From NCBI GenBank assembly GCA_002197995.1, contig NGZR01000001.1, positions 12,171,501 to 12,235,500 of the forward strand: a DNA stretch of 64,000 nucleotides, given 5' to 3'. The position numbers were made by a program, and so were the translations under genes. The notes beneath the pieces are model-generated. The model worked only from the letters and a program-made list of their open reading frames with translations. It did no database searches and was not told the origin of the DNA. Positions 36,484 through 47,480 of the stretch are shown piece after piece; positions within the stretch are counted from its first letter, which is position 1; each line of letters opens with the position of its first letter. The stretch comes from Gaeumannomyces sp. JS-464. Taxonomy: Eukaryota > Ascomycota > Sordariomycetes > Magnaporthales > Magnaporthaceae.

Positions 36484-37695
36484 TCATAGTTCTGACTCGG
36501 CGCCGTTAGCCTCTACTGTCATTGGGCTCCCGTTCTGTCGCCTCTGCTGCTGCTGTTGCTGGCGAAGACGCGAGTTTCCCGGTGGCCGTCGCCGTGTCGC
36601 CAGGCGCCCATTGCCATTGCCAGTGCCGCTGCCATTGCCGTTCATATTCATGCTCTCGTCGTCGTCGTCCGAGTCGGGTTGCTCCTCGGCGAAACGGCGG
36701 GCCTCGTCTAGCTCGTTGACCACGTCGTCGGGCTTGTCGCGCAGCCACTGCATGCGGGGCCCAGAGCGCGCCATTTCCGACACGCGGAAACCGTAGATGC
36801 GAGGCTCGTAGATCTTGCCCCGCCCTAGGCCCGGCGCGACGTTGCGCGCGTGCATGCCATTGACCATGCTGCCGCCGCCGTCGTCTGTCAGACGCATGCT
36901 GCTGCCCGAGTGCGAGCCCGCCAGCACGTCTGCCCCGTGCTTGCTCAGGTCAAACTCGGGAAAGGTGAGCAGGAAAAGCGCGCCAAAGGTCCGGCCAAAG
37001 AATGCACCGTCGACTGTCTGGAAGCGGCTGTTGGGCGGGACGTAGACGTCCAGGCATGACGGGCAGAACAGTTTGACGGTGCCAGAGCCCGGAATGTCCG
37101 ATAGACCAACCGGCAGGGTCCTAGCCATGCCGCAGTTGGTCCGCGGGCAGTGGCCAAAATGACCGAGTTCGTACTTCTCCGACATCTGCTGTATCCCGGC
37201 CCGTGAGCATATAAACCTCTGATGGATCAGGCCATACAGCAGCTCGGCCGAGGACTCGATGACTGATAGGTCGCTCGCTATGCGGCTGTGGTGCCGCCGC
37301 TCGCCGTGATGTCTCGAGCCGCCAGCATCGCCAGATTCGTCTATCTCGTCCTCCTCGTCTTCCTCCTCGTCGTCTTCATCCTCCTCGGGCTCGACGTCCA
37401 ATATCATCTACGAGTGCACAGAACGCGGTCACGGTAAGCTTCTCTCTCGAAACGTTCCGAAGCCAGCTGGATCTTGGGCTAAGCAGGGTGACATATGGCG
37501 GACGCGCGCCGCACGGGATACGATAAAGCAACTTACCTCCAGCGCCTCCTTGTACATGGGGACCTGTGTCTGCAGGCCAGTCAAGTTGAAGTCATCCTCA
37601 ATAAACTCCTCCGACACCTCGGCGAAGTACTCATGGCCAATCAGATTGCAGAATGAGGATATCCATGATTCTGGGGTCCCCGAAGACGACGACAT
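36484..37695 (-). CDS. ckb1: Casein kinase II regulatory (beta) subunit
   Basis: Dimeric regulatory subunit of the CK2 holoenzyme. Exons are 37695-37537 (MSSSSGTPESWISSFCNLIG to YKEALE) and 37407-36484; the intron has a GTAAGT donor. Family landmarks: WISSFCNLIGHEYFAEV, DDFNLTGL, an acidic run, YGLIHQRFICSRAGIQQM, and a four-Cys zinc site (about C140, C145, C168, C171; HCPRTNC and FCPSC), which forms the dimer interface. Then FQTVDGAFFGRTFGALFLL and KIYEPRIYGFRVSE. A C-terminal extension beyond the core carries Asp/Glu runs, Asn/Gly repeats and a poly-Gln stretch. Length is 360 residues with no frame breaks. It diverges from the JmjC-like gene. Confidence 0.95.
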
Positions 37696-38623
37696 GATGG
37701 GCGGCGCGGTACTGTCGTGACAAGGGTGGCGGCGCGAAAAGTGTCTAACGGGGTTCGGAGGTCGTCGGCGAAAAGACCCCTGCGTGCCCCTGGCTGCGGG
37801 AGAGGGCAGAGAGGGCGGGTTTACTTGCTGGAAGGCGAGGCGGATAGATTCCCGAGGCCGGACGCGCGCTTCGTGATGTTCAGCGGGGTAATTTTGCAGG
37901 CATGATCGTCTCGACTCGGGCGCGAATGAGGCTGTTCGAGGTGATCCGCTGGTAAGGCTCTGGCGGGCGCGGCTACGATGGCAGGCTGCCAGTGCCCTAG
38001 GGTCGCAGCGGAGATCTCGCAAAGATGGGTATGATAGCTCCCTTTTCGTCGTCCACCTGTGTCGCGTCTGCGCCGTGTGGTTTTGCTCTGTCCGAGGGAA
38101 GAAATCCTGCCCGTTTTGGGTCGACCTGCCATGGATGGTGGGCGGTGTGGCCCGTGCAGCGAGGTCCGATGATGGCTGTGTCACGTGCGTGACACCTTGT
38201 TTTGAATCGTTTTGATTTTTGTATACCCTTTTTTTTTAGTTTTCTTTTTCTTTTTCTTTTTTTATTCCTCGAACAACCTGATTGCCTCGTCAAAAAGCAC
38301 CTGGACCAACGGGACCTGCTCCCTGTGCGTTGCAGATCTCCGGGAGCGAAAGAGAAAAGGCGAGCGAGGGAGTTATGATACATGGGGGAGAGAATGGAAC
38401 GGAAATGACAAAAAAAAAAAAAACCAAAAAAAAACCGAGATCTATACAACCAAGGTTCAAAATACGGAGAATACGGACCAGAAAGATCCAATAGCAAACC
38501 AGATAATCCCCAGAATCCTCGTTGGCACCTCCTAATTCCCGCCCGCGCACTTCATGGATCTTCTCTCGACCCGGACTTCGCGTCTAATCCTTTAATCTAC
38601 TCTTAGACCCTCGCTCTCCGGGC
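37696..38623. promoter_or_regulatory. Divergent promoter region, ckb1 and JmjC-like gene
   Basis: 928 bp between outward-facing start codons. Contains T-rich and A-rich tracts (38228-38262, 38410-38434). No specific factor site identified. Confidence 0.55.
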
Positions 38624-39706
38624 ATGCGTGCTGTGCCGTGGCGCTATCTTGGCCGGCATCTCGCCGGCGTGTCTCCCCGAAGCAAGTCCACTGTCACTTT
38701 GGAGCAATTCAGGGACCAATTCTTTATCCCAGAACTGCCCCTGGTTATCGAACAGGATGAGCAATCTCCCAGCCATCCTCGGGATTCGCTTAGCCCTTTC
38801 TTTCCCAGGGTCCACAGCCTTTGGTTCAATAACTCTCGCTTCGCGTCTGCCGTGCTCAGCGAGGCCAAAGATGTGACAACGGAGACATGCTTAGATGAAG
38901 GCCAACTCGGCCCCCGTCTGCAACAGGATGTCGTTGCTTCAACATACCTCCCATACGAACTCATGGTCTCGCCTCGGGATCTCGACGTTCTGCAAGAATT
39001 CGACTTGTGGATTCGCACGCTCAAAAACGACGACCATGCAACCTGGATCGCCGACACAGTTGCTCGGGCTATTTCTGAAGGCCGGTGGCTGTCGGAGGGT
39101 GACGATGCTGGCGGCCCTCAGATGGTCCGGTTCGAAGCACCTCTCAGGCTACTTTCTCTGGCATATTCGTTTAACGACGCTAGAAGCCGCACCCACGGCT
39201 CAAAGCCGCTGCGTCGCCTCTATATAGCTCAGGCCCCCATTTCAGATCTTCCCCAGGAGCTGCAAGGGGACTTGCCTGTCCCTGAGCTTGTTCTTCATGC
39301 GGGAAAGGGTGATTTGTATAGCACCAGCATATGGATGGGCTTAGCACCGACATATTCGCCCTGGCATCGCGATCCCAACCCAAACCTATTTCACCAGTTA
39401 CGCGGCGGTAAGGCGTTTAGAATCATGCCTCCGGCTCCGGGTGAGCTGATTTTTAGGGAAGTCCAATCACGCATTGGGTTGGCCTCCAATCCCCGAATCC
39501 GAACCATGGGCATGTTCCAGGGTGCCGAGGCGTCCGCTCTGCGTGAAGCCATCTGGGGACCGACGTCAGGCCGCCTCTCAGAGCTCCTCGAGGCAAGGCT
39601 ACGTCCCGGAGCCAGCTTGTTCCTGCCCAAAGGCTGGTGGCATAGCGTCCAGAGCGAATCGGAGGATGGGACGCTGAACGCTTCCGTCAATTTTTGGTTC
39701 CGATGA
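38624..39706 (+). CDS. JmjC/cupin-like Fe(II)/2-oxoglutarate oxygenase
   Basis: Single-exon gene of 360 residues. Two iron ligands lie in a HxD motif (SPWHRDPNPN; H248, D250) and the distal His in GWWHSV (about H340). LFHQLRGGKAFRIMPP follows the HxD motif as in cupin-8/JmjC-like proteins related to FIH and TYW5. The N-terminus (MRAVPWRYLGRHLAGVSPRS) is Arg-rich and could be a mitochondrial presequence, but this is only compositional. The substrate could be a protein or a tRNA base; the sequence alone does not decide. No frame breaks. Confidence 0.85.
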   Translation: MRAVPWRYLGRHLAGVSPRSKSTVTLEQFRDQFFIPELPLVIEQDEQSPSHPRDSLSPFFPRVHSLWFNNSRFASAVLSEAKDVTTETCLDEGQLGPRLQQDVVASTYLPYELMVSPRDLDVLQEFDLWIRTLKNDDHATWIADTVARAISEGRWLSEGDDAGGPQMVRFEAPLRLLSLAYSFNDARSRTHGSKPLRRLYIAQAPISDLPQELQGDLPVPELVLHAGKGDLYSTSIWMGLAPTYSPWHRDPNPNLFHQLRGGKAFRIMPPAPGELIFREVQSRIGLASNPRIRTMGMFQGAEASALREAIWGPTSGRLSELLEARLRPGASLFLPKGWWHSVQSESEDGTLNASVNFWFR

Positions 39707-40026
39707 CCGCTGTCATGCCGAGAGACTAGTTCGGCGGAGAGATATCATTCGGATTTAAAAGGCTATCTGGGATGCGTCAAGAACCCATCACTCATTACCG
39801 GGTTTCGCTACTATAGAACATGGTGAGCGTGTCACCATGGGGAGAGGGGTCGGTCAAAGGAGAACACCATTGTCGTCGATATCTCTCGCAAGTCCAATCT
39901 TCCGGGACACCCGCACACCCGGGTCTGGCTAAAGCACCTCCAACTCCTACTCTCCATGTCTCGTTCGCAAAAACGCACGAAAACGATCTCATCAAAGAAC
40001 TTGGTGTCGCCCCCAGTTGAGCAAGT
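39707..40026. other. Convergent 3' spacer, JmjC-like gene and vip1
   Basis: 320 bp between two gene ends; nothing recognised. Confidence 0.6.
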
Positions 40027-40966
40027 TCACGACTTGGGCGCGGGCTCAACCGGCTGCGTCTTGAGCTTCTCGGTGGTGACAGGCGCACCTGTCGCCGGAA
40101 CCGTGCCCGGGACAGCAGCTGGGGTCGTGCTCGTTCCAGGGGCTTCGGCATCGCCAGCAGCGTTCTTAGGTTTCTCGGCGCCGAAAACCTTCTCGAAGCC
40201 GGAGGCCTTGTACGCGCTGCCGCCGGCCTCCTCAGTCTTGAGGTCGGCGAGGCGTCGGGCCTCAGTGTGGATGTCCTGGACCTGGCGCTGGGACTGGGTG
40301 TAGAAGTCGACGACACGCTTGCCGGTGGGTGTGTTTGCGGCCTTCTCGAAGTATGAGCTGAGTCCGGTGAGGAGTGTGTTCGCACGGCTAGTGATGCCGT
40401 AGCTCTGGTCTGCAGTCTTAGCCCGGTCGGTTGCGTGGTACTTTTGGTCGAGATTGGTAAGGGTCCCGAGGAAACGGGCAGAGACGCCATGCTTGTGGTC
40501 CAGCTCGATTGCGGATTGCAAAGCGGCATCGCCAACAACATAGCCGTGGGCCAGGTACTCGGCCAGAATGCGGGAGCGGGGCTTCTCCTCCTGAGTTATC
40601 TCGTCCGAGTCCCGCTCGGCACTGCCCTTCTCCTGGTGGGCGTCATCCTGGAGGGACTCGGACGAAGAAGTGACCGAGATGTGTGAAGGGCCGAGTTGCG
40701 TGTTGTTCAGCAGCAGAGCAGTCTTGGCTGCTGTCTCCTTCTGGAAGACGACGGTGGCGCTCTTGGTCTCGCCTTCGGTGACAACCTGGAGATCCTCGAT
40801 CTTGCCGCTGGTGGTTTGATGTCGCCGTTAGCCAGCCAATCCAGTCAATGTCTGGGCGAGTGTTCAGCCCGCAAGTAGCTTACCAAAATGCAAAGAAATC
40901 ACGGATCTCCTTGTCCTCGGTCTTGGCCGAGATGTTCTTGACCGTCACTGTGTTTGGGGTCGACAT
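40027..40966 (-). CDS. vip1: Vip1-like RRM protein
   Basis: Fungal Vip1 family with one N-terminal RNA-recognition motif. Exons are 40966-40884 and 40807-40027; the intron has GTAAGC donor, GCTAAC branch and CAG acceptor, and splits a Cys codon. ATG at 40966 gives MSTPNTVTVKNISAKTEDKE (RNP2-like), then GKIEDLQVVTEGETKSATVV (RNP1-like). After the RRM come EEKPRSRILAEYLAHGYVVG and a helical region (LDQKYHATDRAKTADQSYG) typical of the family. The C-terminus is Pro/Ala/Thr-rich. Length is 287 residues with no frame breaks. The fission yeast homologue has been linked to the actin cytoskeleton by name only; molecular role is uncertain. Confidence 0.85.
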
Positions 40967-41825
40967 GATGCCTAGTGGATCGAATAGGATTTGGTTGATT
41001 CGAGACGACAACAGTAGGAGCGAGGCCTACGTGTTCGTGTGCGAAGGTTTGCGGAGGAGCCGAACTGGGAGCAGGAGCTTGAGGGATGGAAGGGGAGGAC
41101 TCGAAGGCGAAATCACCGATGGGTCTTGGAGGGGGGGACGGAGTTATATGGGGTTCGGAATCAGATTGTGTTGTAGGCGGACTGTTTTATTGCCCTTCCT
41201 GTGACCAAGCAATGAATGGCGTGGATTGCTGTAGGCTTCAGGTTGCCTAAGGCGGATGATCGCGATCATCTGGTGTGATGTGCAGCGGAGCAGGAGTTGG
41301 TTGCGCAGAGGAGGGGCGACCCTCAAACGTCATCGTTTTGGCCTGGCAGATGCAGCAGGGAAGAGAGGGGTACCTGGGTTCCGTAACAAAGCTCTTGGCT
41401 GCGCCACAACTGATGACTCCCGTTCGGCAAGACGTCTCCACGCTCTCCCGTCACCAAGAACCTGCCACTCCTGCCTCGGTAACGACATTCCTAGGTGGCA
41501 CGAAAGTGGCTTCAACTTGCCCCTTGGAGGCCTTATCAGTCTCCAGCTCTGGAAACGCGTCAGTCTCGCCGGCGCATGCCCGGGCAGTTGCGTAGCAGCG
41601 TGGCGCAATTGCATGTGATTGATTGTCTATGGACATCAACCAGAAAATCGCAGTCTATTGTTACAGTGGAAGCCCGTTCAGTCTCGCAGTATCTTATGGC
41701 TTGTGGTTGGAATTCTGCCTGGGAAGGTTCTTTCTTTCGTTCGACGACCGAGGCAGTTTCGACCCCACCAAAGAAAAGAGACGAGTAACATGTGTACGAA
41801 ATCCATCTCAATAAACGGCCCGCTC
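40967..41825. other. Spacer upstream of vip1
   Basis: About 860 bp with no supported gene; holds the vip1 promoter and the 3' side of the next gene. Confidence 0.6.
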
Positions 41826-42107
41826 TTAAGCCTTGGGTGGTCCATCAGCCTTCTCCTTGACGGCGTCGTCAAGGGGTCCCTTTGGGTTTGAGCTGAGATT
41901 CTACATGTCCTCATTGTTAGCCGTGTGTTTGGAAGTAGAGGAGACTTTGGTGGGCTTGGCACAATATACCTGGAGCTGGTCCGTATTGGCTTGACCCTTG
42001 TCCTTGGGGGTATCGTCCAGGCCTTGACCGGTGCCCGGGGCTGACTTGAGCTGGGCCTCGGTCTGTGTCTCGGGAGAGGGAGACTGGCGGCCCTCTGTAG
42101 AAGACAT
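41826..42107 (-). CDS. Small conserved-type fungal protein, 70 residues
   Basis: Function unknown. Exons are 42107-41970 and 41900-41826; the intron has GTATAT donor and GTAG acceptor. Translation starts MSSTEGRQSPSPETQTEAQL and ends NLSSNPKGPLDDAVKEKADG plus PPKA. The C-terminal NPKGPLDD block resembles short uncharacterised proteins I recall from other ascomycetes, so I favour a real gene despite its size. It is hydrophilic, Pro/Ser/Gln-rich, without signal peptide or membrane segment. Splicing is required to attach the conserved block. Confidence 0.65.
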
Positions 42108-43290
42108 TCTGGCCAAGGCGGAGGACGGTGTTGGATTGTTGGATGTGTAAAAAGTCGCGGCAAGAGTTGTTCCGAGATTGGGCTTGAAGGCGAGGATGGC
42201 TGTGAGGAGGCAGACACGAAAGGGGACGAATATGAATGAGGGTTTGGGTTAAATATCCGCGCCACTGGGTAGGTAGACACCTCTGAAGAGACGGGAAGAT
42301 AAGAATTATCTGATGGACCTTAAGTAGGTGCTGTCTGCCTATTCACTGGGCAATTTTTATCTATAGCAGCTTCGTTGGAGAACATCGTCACTCATTGACA
42401 TCAGAGCCGTAAGCATCATTACATCATCACTACGGAGCCGCTGTTGCGGGTGGCGGCCGCACGCTCTCTCACCGTGAACGTGAGTCTGTGTGCCTGCAAT
42501 TATTTCACATTCCTTGTACCAGACATGTGTTGTATGGGGTCGCACAGCTATCGAAATAGGAGGTAGGTACCTAGGTAAGTCTTTTTTTCTTCTTATCTTT
42601 TCTTCCATCTTGTCTATTTTTTTTCTTTCTCTTTTTCTGCAACTGCAAAAAATACCTAGGCAGGTACCCATTTCGATCAACCTAACGCTTCACGGCCTCG
42701 TGTGCATTTGGTGCCTTCGTGCCCAAACGGGGAGGCCCACTATGCTTCCAGCCCGTACCATCCATGTCAGCTCTCTGCGGGCAGCCGCTAGCCACTGAGC
42801 GCTGGTTCCCCATAGCGGTAAACCGTGGGAGCGTGGGTGCCGTTGTGCTGGCCAGAGTTGGAATCGGCATAGCGGCCCCTGTCAACCGACCTCCGCGCTC
42901 AACCTAAGCAACCGTCGCCGAATCAAGCCATCCTGATTCGATGATATCGCAACGTGTTTTTGGGGCCGCATAAACTGATCATTTCGTCGGCCGGGGAATT
43001 ACCATTCACAGCTTGGCCTGGCCGCGACGCGGTCTATGTCGGTGTGCCTGTGCGGTGCATCTACATATACGGCTGCGTCTGATCTGATGTCGTTCCAGCA
43101 GCACCGACCAGCGCCTCTTCCTTCGTTCCATCCATCTGCGCGCGGCACGGCGAACCCCCTCATCTGAAACAGTTAGGCCCGCCTCATCTACCGTGCACCG
43201 AGCAGCGAGCCAGTTCCCTGCCCGCCTGCAGACAAACGCTTGTATCAAGGCTCCAGGGGAGCACAGACATCCATCCCCCACCCCGTCGAG
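42108..43290. other. 1.2 kb divergent spacer
   Basis: Between the 70-residue gene (minus) and the coiled-coil gene (plus), so it should hold both promoters. It contains CTAGGTACCT-type motifs (42560-42580, 42652-42668) and a T/C-rich tract at 42578-42645. Confidence 0.6.
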
Positions 43291-44600
43291 ATGCCCGACC
43301 TCAATAGTGTCCCGCCATCGCCCCGAGCCCTGGCTGCCAACCGCCAGCAGTCGTCCCCATCCGCCGCCATGCCTCCGCCGCCCGCCCCGATCCCATCCGC
43401 CTCAAACATCCTCCCGTCGAACCAGCCAACCGCCAACCTGACGGCCTCGTCTTCCTCCGCCCTCGCCTCGCCCGGCCTTCCGCCAGCGACTCCTGCTGCC
43501 GGCCAAGATAACACGGGCGTCGGGCCCGGTCCCGGTCCACTTCGACATCCTCGTCCGCTCACCGCCGCTGAGCTCCATATGCAGTTGGAGAAAGAGCAAG
43601 AGGCCGTGGTCAGTAGCTTTGCCAGCGTCTAGCTGTTTAGTGGCTCTTACCTCCCGAAAATCACGGCGCTGACCCGAGCCTTGGCAGGTCAACCGTCTTA
43701 CGCGAGAGTTGTCTCTCTTGCGTGCTGCCCAAAACGCCTCGGTTGTGTCTAACACTTCATCTACATCGGCTAGCGGCGCCGACGGAACCCCCGGGCCAGA
43801 CCTGATATCGGGCGCTGGCTTCTCGATCCCTTCCTCGGCCGGCCGCCGGCACCACCGGACATCGTCGAGCGCCAGTGCCCGCAGTCAGGCGGCCCTTATG
43901 AGCACATCGTTTGGTGCCAGCTCCATGGTCGGCGCCGCCTCGGGCCCGCTTCCAGCCCAGGCTGGTCGCCCTTACGCAAGTAGTTTAAGCAGGCAGAACA
44001 GCACCACCTCCCGCCGGAGCCGTGCGAGCTCCCCCATCCAGACCTCGCACGCTGCCGCACACCCTCATCCGCATCACCAACACTACCCACCCCACCACAA
44101 CCACCACCACCACCACCAACCCAACCCAACGGACTCGCTCCCAGGGGCCGGATACTTCCACCGTGCTCAGCCAGGGTCAGGGCCAACCCCTTCGGAGTTG
44201 TCACCTGGGCTGATGCCAGCGACCAGCCGTTTCGAGGAGGTGGCATTCTACCGTGCTGAACTAGATTCGGCCAAGCGCGAGAACGATATTCTCCGTCGCC
44301 GCATACGTGAGCTGGAGCGTGCCGTCCGCGACCGCAGAGCAAGCGACGCCAGCCGCGCCCGATCTGAAAGCGTCTCGACGAGCGTCAGCGTAGCAGTAAG
44401 CGCTACGGGCGCTGGAGCCACCGGAGCCGGTGCAAGTGGCGGCGTGGCGATCGCGGGCCGGCGGGAAGGTGCCGGGCGTGAGAGGGTGGCCAGCTCGGTT
44501 CAGCATCGCCGGGAGCGTCGGAGTCGGCGTTCCTGAGGATGAGGTGCGCGTTGGCGAAAGCGCGGCCAGTGCTGGGCTCAGGGCACAGCCCGCCCCTTAA
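43291..44600 (+). CDS. Disordered coiled-coil protein of unknown function
   Basis: Two exons, 43291-43608 and 43688-44600, spliced at EKEQEAV|VNRLTRELSLLR. The start MPDLNSVPPSPRALAANRQQ fits. Two short coiled-coil segments, LHMQLEKEQEAVVNRLTREL and FYRAELDSAKRENDILRRRI, are separated by a long Ser/Thr/Ala region with a His/Pro tract (44053-44135). The frame breaks within 44485-44503. As printed it stops at 44536; in the other frame it continues SIAGSVGVGVPEDEVRVGES and stops at 44598-44600. The continuation looks like a conserved C-terminal block, so I extend the gene there. No catalytic domain recognised. Confidence 0.7.
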
Positions 44601-46092
44601 AATTACCAAGGAGTCCCGTTTTTATGGCTAGCTCAGGTCCACAGAGGGGAAGGAACTCTGACATGGTTGGCGATTACGATAGCACACCACTTTTGTACCA
44701 TGACGACTTGCTGGGGCTTTTCTCCCCATCGAGTTTGTTGCCGTTAGGGTCGTCGTGTTGCTTTGGCCGTCTTGTCGTGTTTGTTTTTGTGGTATAACTT
44801 CTGCAAGCTCGCGGGTGTCGAAAAGTCGCAGGTTTCTCTCCATACGTCGGACCTTGCTATTTTCTTTTATTTCCGGGCGTCCTGCTGTTCTGCTAGTTTT
44901 CGACGACGCGGTATGATTGGGTTCATGGAGGTAGGAGCTGGAGTTTGCGATGAAATGGGGAGCAGCTCACACAGGCCCAGGCTATACAAGTATGCCCCAA
45001 CGGCTAATATAATTTGGTTGTTTTTTCTCAAGTACCTATAGTTTCCAGGGTTCCTTCTCCAGCCCTTCAGTGCACATGTTGCTTTCTGATATTCACAAGT
45101 CTCGTGCATTTGTAGGTTTCATTGGACAGACATATACAGACGTTCACTCGATGCGAGTTTTGCATCCGATCTTGCACGCCTCTCTCATCCAAGTTTAAAA
45201 TGCGCGTGCTCAAGTCTCAATTTGCATTATCACTAGAACCCTTATATGGAATTTTGGCCGGCCCTTATCTGGTTATAGAAGCGAGCGGTCATGTCTTGGA
45301 GTCATTTGCAGTCGGCCCTTGGTCTATAAGCCTATGTAATATTCTTATATCAAGGCTTTGAGACATTGCTTCCTCATGATTTTATTTTCTATGCAACCAC
45401 TACTTCTGTCGCCCCGTGTAATGTATTGACATTAGCTTGTCTACCTACCCCGTGGTACTTGCACCACATCACCTTCGCCTCGAGAGAGAAAGGGTGTGAT
45501 ACCTTGCTCTCGGATGCCAAATACGTTTTGGATGGAAAGGATAGACGAAAACTGACAGGGTTACAAGGTGTGCTTGGGCAGATTCTCTGCCCGAGATAGC
45601 TGTGCTGCCTGGAGATATGGTCGGCGATCCAAGTGCTCCAAGAATGGCACAAGCGGACTACACCGTCATGGCTTTAGGATTGGACTCAGAGTGTTAGGGC
45701 AAGCTGGCCATGGCCGTGCTACCTGTACCTAAGGTTGTGTTCTTAACCTTGCTCACCTGGGTTGATGGTACCCACTACAATGAGTCCAGTCACTAGGCTG
45801 GAAGCCCATTTGTTGAGGATTCTTTCCTTTTCGGCATTCATGAAGGCTCTCGTTTGCTCCAACGCTCCCACCTTTGAGTCACGTGAGCACCCGACCAGCA
45901 ACTCCAAAATTCGCGTATCTTCCCCGCTGTTGTCTTTCCTCTCCGCCTTCGCCCACCTGCCGCGGCGCGTCTTCGTGCATCTGAAACCACCATCTCCTCA
46001 TCTTCTGTTCACGCATTCTGCCTGGTATTGAAGCATTGAGACAAAACACCTGCTTGTTGCAATTGCGCGTAATTTCCATTCGCCAGCGAGCG
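44601..46092. other. 1.5 kb AT-richer spacer upstream of the H4 variant
   Basis: Lower GC than its neighbours, especially 45000-45420, but without a transposon frame or long inverted repeats that I can see. Not extreme enough to call RIP-degraded sequence. Confidence 0.55.
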
Positions 46093-46958
46093 ATGCCGCC
46101 GACTGTTCCGTCTAGAGGCGGCCCCCGCGGCCATGTTGCGGCTCCAGTCGCCAACATGGGCGGCCCCAGCGGCGGCATGGGGAAGCTCTCTGGCAAGAGG
46201 CTTCTTCAGAACCCTGGCGGCAAACGTCACCGGTTAGTTGTGCCCCGGTTTTCGCCCACGCACCACCAAGCTGACACGAGCCTCGCGAAAACAGCAAGAT
46301 GCCCAAGGATTGTATCCTCGGTATTAGTAAGTTGGTGTCCTGACGCGGCGCTCCTTGTGGCGCATGCGCTTTCAACAGCCCCGTTGTGCTAACAAGACGC
46401 CTGCTCCGCTCCCTAGCCAAGCCCGAGATTCGGTAAGTTCAACGGCCAACGTCGACCTTGGAATGAGATGTGGCGTTGCTTCTCTTCAAATGGGTTCCTC
46501 GCTAACCGTCGCATGTCACGTCCCCTTCAGTCGTCTCGCCCGTCGCGGCGGCGTCAAGCGCATTTCGGGCTTGATTTACGATGATACCCGCGCGGCTTTG
46601 AAGTCGTATCTCGAGAAGGTTGGAACTTACCAACCGGCGGTCCCGGCTTTATCATCTGGCATAGAGGGCGGTATTTGGTAAACACATATCCGAATGACTA
46701 ACCGGCAAAACACCAGGTTCTGAAGGACTGTGTCGCCTACTGTGAGTACAGAAGGGCGAAGACAGTCACAGTATACGACGTAGGTACCTACTTGCAGCTG
46801 TCCCTTGCTGGAGAATATCTGGTGGTTTTGAGAGCTTACGCTGTTTTGCACGCAGGTCATTTTCGCCCTCAGGCGAATGGGCCGGCCGATTTTACGGTTT
46901 CGACCCCGAGACATACGTCCCGGCCAAGAAGAGGGTGGTCGACCCGGCGGGTGAATAA
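46093..46958 (+). CDS. hH4v: Divergent histone H4 variant with C-terminal extension, six exons
   Basis: Exons are 46093-46232, 46295-46326, 46417-46432 (16 nt), 46531-46618, 46718-46780 (end within a base or two) and 46856-46958. Spliced core: [87 protein letters not shown]. It aligns without gaps to canonical H4 but with many substitutions. The tail is replaced by [20 protein letters not shown] plus a Gly/Met-rich stretch; the lysines at canonical 5, 8 and 12 are not preserved in place, while the one before RHRK is. After YGF comes [18 protein letters not shown]. The last exon has four T (46890-46893) where three give YGF; as printed the frame ends at 46954. Corrected length is 146 residues against 103. 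Neurospora crassa is reported to have an H4 variant, probably the same class. Confidence 0.88.
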
Positions 46959-47480
46959 CTGAGCCGGCCCCATTATATGAGCCTTATTGGCGCCCAAGGT
47001 TCTCAACCGAGGGCTCACTCGCCTCCGAATGGGTCATGTTTATTTTGCGACTGGCGTTGGCATGTCATTTCGGTGCTGATAGCCGATGCCCATACCACAT
47101 TGTTCCTTTTTGGCATGGCTGCGCTGTATTACTTTATCTTGTTTACCAGAAGGGAGCACCGTGTGGCGTTTGGCGTCTTGGGGGCTTTAGGGGCAATTTC
47201 CCGTTCGACAATTCATCCACTATCTCGGTTGTTGCGATTGTCGACACGCCACGCCGACCACTACACATGTACCTAGAGGTACCTAGGTGGGCACCAAGGC
47301 TGTGGACTGGTACTGGCCTTTCTTATCACTTCATCTCAATGACTGGATTTCTGACCGAGCCTCATTTGGCCCTTTGTGGGAACGGCTGCCTAGATGTTTG
47401 CTTAGACGAGCAGTGTAGAACCCAAGGCCTTGCTGTTCGGATTCCCCATCAACGCATACAGATTCCTGGCGCCCCCTTTC
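46959..47480. other. Convergent 3' spacer, H4 variant and cdc123
   Basis: 520 bp, no gene seen. A GTACCTAGAGGTACCTAGG motif pair lies at 47269-47287. Confidence 0.6.

Noticed and set aside
45000..45600. RIP-mutated transposon remnant
   Set aside because: AT-richer than its surroundings but not strongly so, with no repeat ends or transposase-like blocks.
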